Origin: UBA11612 sp963976395
GTDB taxonomy: Bacteria > Pseudomonadota > Alphaproteobacteria > Rhodospirillales > Rhodospirillaceae
Direction: 5' to 3'
NCBI GenBank assembly: GCA_963976395.1
Contig: CAXBLG010000006.1
Location: 34,695-98,694 of the forward strand
DNA length: 64,000 nt
Below, one piece after another: positions 63,153 to 64,000 of the stretch. The stretch's first letter is position 1; every line of letters starts with the position of its first letter. The position numbers and the translations under genes are program-made. Below the pieces are notes generated by a model. The model saw nothing but the letters and a program-made list of their open reading frames with translations, was not told the origin of the DNA and did no database searches.

Positions 63153-63824
63153 GTGCCGTCAATTCAAAAGACTTTATGCCTTGATGGTGTCTCTTTGACT
63201 TTAGGGCTGCGGCGTCTGATCGGTCCGCTCACTTTAAAGGTCGGCGAGGGGGAAATCGTCACGGTTATGGGACCGAGTGGAAGCGGTAAGTCGGCGTTAC
63301 TGAATTTCATTTGTGGAACATTGGAGTCGGCCTTTGAAGCTTCGGGTGAAGTTGTGCTGAATGGCCGCCGCCTAAACTTGTTAGCTGTCGAACAGCGTCG
63401 CGTCGGAATATTGTTTCAGAACGACTTGTTGTTTCCGCATATGTCGGTGGGCGAAAATTTAATGTTCGGGTTGCCGGCAAACGTGCAGGGACGACATGAA
63501 AGACACTTGCGTGTGGATCAGGCCTTAATGGAAGCGGGACTTGAAGGTTTCGCGGCACGCAATCCGGCGACGCTGTCAGGAGGGCAGCGTGCCAGAGTCG
63601 CTTTGATGCGGGTTTTGTTGTCTGAACCGGAAGCGCTGCTGCTTGATGAACCGTTCGGAGCCTTGGACACCTCGCTTCGTGCCCAATTTCGCTCCTTTGT
63701 GTTTGATCACGCGCGGCAAAGGGGGCTTCCAACACTTTTAGTCACGCATGATCATGAAGATGCGGCGGCAAGCAATGGTCAAGTGATTGATCTGTTGCAA
63801 AATCAATCAGAGACAAAAGCTTGA
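63153..63824 (+). CDS. ynjD: YnjD-type ABC importer ATP-binding protein
   Basis: A 223-residue ATPase from GTG 63153. Walker A is VMGPSGSGKSALLNF (about 33-47), the Q-loop is GILFQNDLLFPHM, the signature is TLSGGQRARVALMRVL, Walker B is ALLLDEPFGALD and the switch is LVTHDHEDAA. It completes the three-gene importer, two bases after the permease. Confidence 0.92.
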   Translation: MPSIQKTLCLDGVSLTLGLRRLIGPLTLKVGEGEIVTVMGPSGSGKSALLNFICGTLESAFEASGEVVLNGRRLNLLAVEQRRVGILFQNDLLFPHMSVGENLMFGLPANVQGRHERHLRVDQALMEAGLEGFAARNPATLSGGQRARVALMRVLLSEPEALLLDEPFGALDTSLRAQFRSFVFDHARQRGLPTLLVTHDHEDAAASNGQVIDLLQNQSETKA

Positions 63825-63840
63825 ATGAAACTAGAAATAC

Positions 63841-64000
63841 TTATTTGTCGCCGTCTGGCGGGTGCAGCGTAGACATCCATATGTCTGTAAGCGTGTTTAA
63901 CAAGGCGTCGCGGTCTACAGCCCAGCCTCCGAAATGCACGCCCGTCAGTCCCTGTTGCAGTTGCAAGATCAAAAGATAGGCGCGCCGCGAGGCTTCTTCG
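63841..64000 (-). CDS. C-terminal fragment of a TetR-like regulator (5' end beyond the window)
   Basis: The last 52 codons of a minus-strand gene ending at TAA 63841. The fragment is helical with LLILQLQQGLTGVHFGGWAVD and LLNTLTDIWMSTLHPP. This resembles the C-terminal ligand-binding region of TetR regulators, but the DNA-binding part is outside the window, so the call is tentative. It converges on ynjD. Confidence 0.45.
   Translation of the reverse strand, partial: EEASRRAYLLILQLQQGLTGVHFGGWAVDRDALLNTLTDIWMSTLHPPDGDK

Noticed and set aside
1..64000. CRISPR arrays, insertion sequences, prophage or rRNA genes
   Set aside because: Looked for spaced direct repeats, transposase or integrase motifs and rRNA stretches on both strands and saw none.

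Overview
The window comes from an alphaproteobacterial chromosome of moderately high GC content. Class-level markers are the ChvG/ChvI two-component pair close to a short HprK, RapZ, a mannose-type EIIA and HPr; AddB with the cell-wall recycling pair AmgK/MurU; a DUF2125 protein; an NDUFS6-like zinc-finger protein; and the MetX-MetW and HisC-TyrC pairs. The MSHA-like pilus locus is not what I would expect in a typical Rhizobiales or Rhodobacterales genome and fits a Rhodospirillales-like lineage better, but I cannot place the order.

1-21.5 kb, mostly on the minus strand, is core genome: addB (runs off the left edge), murU, amgK, tsaE, a large PAS-domain sensor that looks like a histidine-kinase relic, ahcY, then the regulatory phosphotransferase group (EI, HPr, EIIA-Man, rapZ, hprK). 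A plus-strand AEC permease sits between hprK and chvG-chvI. A secreted TPR protein, polA and a small zinc-finger protein follow. 21.7-26.6 kb holds an ABC ATPase with no permease beside it, a lipoprotein alpha/beta hydrolase, an EamA permease, tRNA-Arg(CCG), an unrecognised lipoprotein and a DUF4399 protein.

26.9-46.4 kb is the main accessory region: a nearly complete MSHA-like type IV pilus locus in two convergent operons. The plus-strand operon carries an MshN-like TPR protein, an MshM-like AAA ATPase, prepilin peptidase, an MshL secretin lipoprotein, an ABC-2 type permease, a membrane-anchored helical protein, two prepilins (the first followed by a very strong terminator), the MshE assembly ATPase with a possible c-di-GMP-binding MshEN domain, the MshG platform protein, a GspL-like PilM/PilN fusion, a PilO/GspM-like protein, an MshK/GspC-like periplasmic protein and an ABC ATPase. 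The minus-strand operon carries a third prepilin, a lytic transglycosylase-TPR protein, PilT and PilU. The ABC ATPase and permease lie about 8 kb apart in the pilus operon, recalling the Myxococcus PilGHI idea of an ABC transporter that serves pilus assembly.

46.7-56.9 kb returns to housekeeping: a methyltransferase, metW-metX, hisC-tyrC, a glutathione transferase, DUF2125, a ChaC-like cyclotransferase, three unrecognised membrane proteins and a WcaI-type glycosyltransferase. 57.0-64.0 kb is an uptake module: a TonB-dependent receptor with a carboxypeptidase-regulatory-like N-terminus, divergent from a YnjBCD-type ABC importer, with the end of a TetR-like regulator at the right edge. I found no rRNA, CRISPR array, insertion sequence or prophage. 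With the starts chosen here, no gene-free stretch exceeds 300 bases.
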